Under the pieces are notes generated by a model. That model was not told the origin of the DNA, ran no database searches, and saw nothing but the letters and a program-made list of their open reading frames with translations. Shown one piece after another: positions 62,939-64,000 of a stretch of 64,000 bases of DNA. The DNA is from an uncultured Bacteroidales bacterium (GTDB lineage Bacteria > Bacteroidota > Bacteroidia > Bacteroidales > SZUA-534). Position numbers and translations under genes: made by a program. Numbering within the stretch: the stretch's first letter is position 1; each line of letters begins with the position of its first letter. The stretch is from assembly GCA_902790595.1 (NCBI GenBank), contig CADASL010000007.1:156200-220199 (forward strand). The letters are read 5' to 3'.

Positions 62939-64000
62939 TCAACGGCTGATTAGTACGGGTTGCGTTTTCGTTGTCTCCCCGTAGGTGATTTTATAGACAT
63001 ACATTCCGGGTTTGAACCGCTGCACATCGACATTGAGGCTGTTGAATCCGGCCGAAGCGGGACCGTCGTACAGAACCGCCGCCACAATGCCGCGCGAATT
63101 GAACAGCTCAACTCTCACATTACCGTCTTCCGGCATTATATAGCTGATGTTCAGCTCCTTGTCGGCCGGATTCGGCTTTGGCAGACAGGCGGTGAACTCG
63201 CTGTTGTTCAGAATGATGCAGTACTCATTGTCATCGGGGTCGTCATCGGCGAAAGCCGCGCCGGGCTGCACCTCAACGCAAATGTACTGAATCCGCTCGG
63301 GGTTCAGTTCGCCAATAGCGGCCTTGAACCGGTAGCGCAGAACCTTGTTCTGTCTGATGGTATCGGCGGAAGCCTCACTCACAAGATGCCCCAGATTGTC
63401 GCGCCAAGCGATGACGATGTCGGTGATATCGAAGTTACTAAGGTTGGCAATCACCGCCTCAATACTGATGACTCCGTTGACGGTTTCCGCCGTTGCCGAC
63501 AGCAGCCTGAGGTTCATCTGCGGCACAATGGCCGAAACAATGCGCACGGCGGTGTCGGCGCAGTTGCCGTTGCTGGCCTCCAGCGACACGGTGTATTCGC
63601 CATCTATATTATAGGTGTGGCAAGCGTCGGTCTCGGTGGATGTGCGGCCGTCGCCGAAGTCCCAGAGGTAATTGCTGGCGTTACGGCTGGTGTTCACAAA
63701 CTCAGCCTCGAAAGGAACCGGTCCGCGGGCGCTGCGTGCGCTGAAGGCGGCCGTTGGTGTGGCTCTCACGTTGATGACAGTGTCATAGAAGGCCGTACAA
63801 CCGTTGCCGTCGATGATGGTAAGACGCGCCTTGTGCCGCCCGCTTTTCGCGAAAACGGGACTGATGGTCTGGCCTTGTATTTCGGGCAGAGTGTCGAGGC
63901 TCCACAACCACTCACCCGACGGGCTGTGCAGCTCACGATTGACACCGCGCAACGATGCGGCCTTGCCCGCACAGAAGCTGTCGGCATCAACATCAGGCCT
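62939..64000 (-). CDS. PKD-domain protein with T9SS type A sorting domain (partial)
   Basis: The reading frame is open to the window edge, so the start lies outside; 353 codons are visible. PKD domains appear at AAFSARSARGPVPFEAEFVN with the signature YLWDFGDGRTS, and at the edge-proximal GEWLWSLDTLPEIQG. A CARDB-like segment follows (ISIEAVIANLSNFDITDIVI). The C-terminal sorting domain reads PNPADKELNISYIMPEDG, VRVELFNSRGIV and GMYVYKITYGETTKT. A surface or secreted protein, probably multi-domain. Confidence 0.87.
   Translation of the reverse strand, partial: RPDVDADSFCAGKAASLRGVNRELHSPSGEWLWSLDTLPEIQGQTISPVFAKSGRHKARLTIIDGNGCTAFYDTVINVRATPTAAFSARSARGPVPFEAEFVNTSRNASNYLWDFGDGRTSTETDACHTYNIDGEYTVSLEASNGNCADTAVRIVSAIVPQMNLRLLSATAETVNGVISIEAVIANLSNFDITDIVIAWRDNLGHLVSEASADTIRQNKVLRYRFKAAIGELNPERIQYICVEVQPGAAFADDDPDDNEYCIILNNSEFTACLPKPNPADKELNISYIMPEDGNVRVELFNSRGIVAAVLYDGPASAGFNSLNVDVQRFKPGMYVYKITYGETTKTQPVLISR

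Overview
The window is a chromosomal segment of a Bacteroidota genome, most likely order Bacteroidales. The evidence is consistent: three proteins carry type IX secretion (T9SS) sorting domains, there is a TonB-receptor/DUF4249 lipoprotein pair, lipoproteins with Bacteroidota-type lipoboxes are common, and the CdsA-DUF2007-FtsH-RsfS and NtrC-LptE-TPR-SecG gene orders are present. Many genes are also preceded by the Bacteroidota -7 promoter box TAnnTTTG instead of a -35/-10 pair. No tRNA, rRNA, CRISPR array, transposase or phage gene was seen. Most genes lie on the minus strand.

Layout. 1-6 kb: a NarL/LuxR-type regulator with a degenerate receiver, a tRNA-dihydrouridine synthase, a T9SS type B surface protein, argH, a GT4 glycosyltransferase and a 56-residue ferredoxin too short for usual ORF cut-offs. 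6-10.3 kb: a phospholipid and housekeeping run (psd, cdsA, DUF2007, ftsH, rsfS). 10.3-13.2 kb: a strongly folded candidate RNA, a small membrane protein and a lipoprotein that share a duplicated upstream regulatory block, and a membrane-anchored TPR/AraC regulator. 13.3-16.9 kb: upp, a Sua5/YciO/YrdC-family gene and a prolyl-oligopeptidase lipoprotein. 17-22.5 kb: a TonB receptor/DUF4249 operon lying between an intact PafA-like phosphatase gene and a tiny remnant of a second copy's 3' end. 22.5-28.3 kb: an AAA/DUF4143 ATPase with a palindromic operator-like region, a Cys-rich lipoprotein next to a DsbA-like oxidoreductase, and an AsmA-like protein. 28.4-30.3 kb: groES-groEL.

30.6-45.3 kb is one uninterrupted 4,884-codon gene, 23% of the window. 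It encodes a secreted BspA-type leucine-rich-repeat protein built from repeating solenoid blocks, about ten InlB-type B-repeats and a tandem array of CxxC modules, and it ends in a T9SS type A sorting domain. 45.8-48.8 kb: secG, a TPR gene, an LptE-like lipoprotein and a sigma-54 activator. 49-59 kb: an unknown lipoprotein, an SRPBCC protein, dtd, a large TPR protein, a small membrane protein, a Na+-coupled symporter, two outer-membrane barrel proteins and a Spy-like periplasmic protein. 59.3-59.7 kb is an array of short hairpins. 59.9-62.7 kb: the rplM-rpsI-rpsB-tsf operon. The window ends inside a PKD-domain T9SS protein.

The most unusual items are the PafA-like protein that appears to have lost zinc ligands, the pafA 3'-end remnant, the paired regulatory blocks with 21-bp direct repeats beside the AraC-type regulator, the nested-stem RNA candidate, the giant modular adhesin-like gene with a REP-like palindrome inside its sorting domain, and the palindromic operator cluster of the AAA ATPase. 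All functional assignments come from reading the sequence and from family knowledge; no database search was run.
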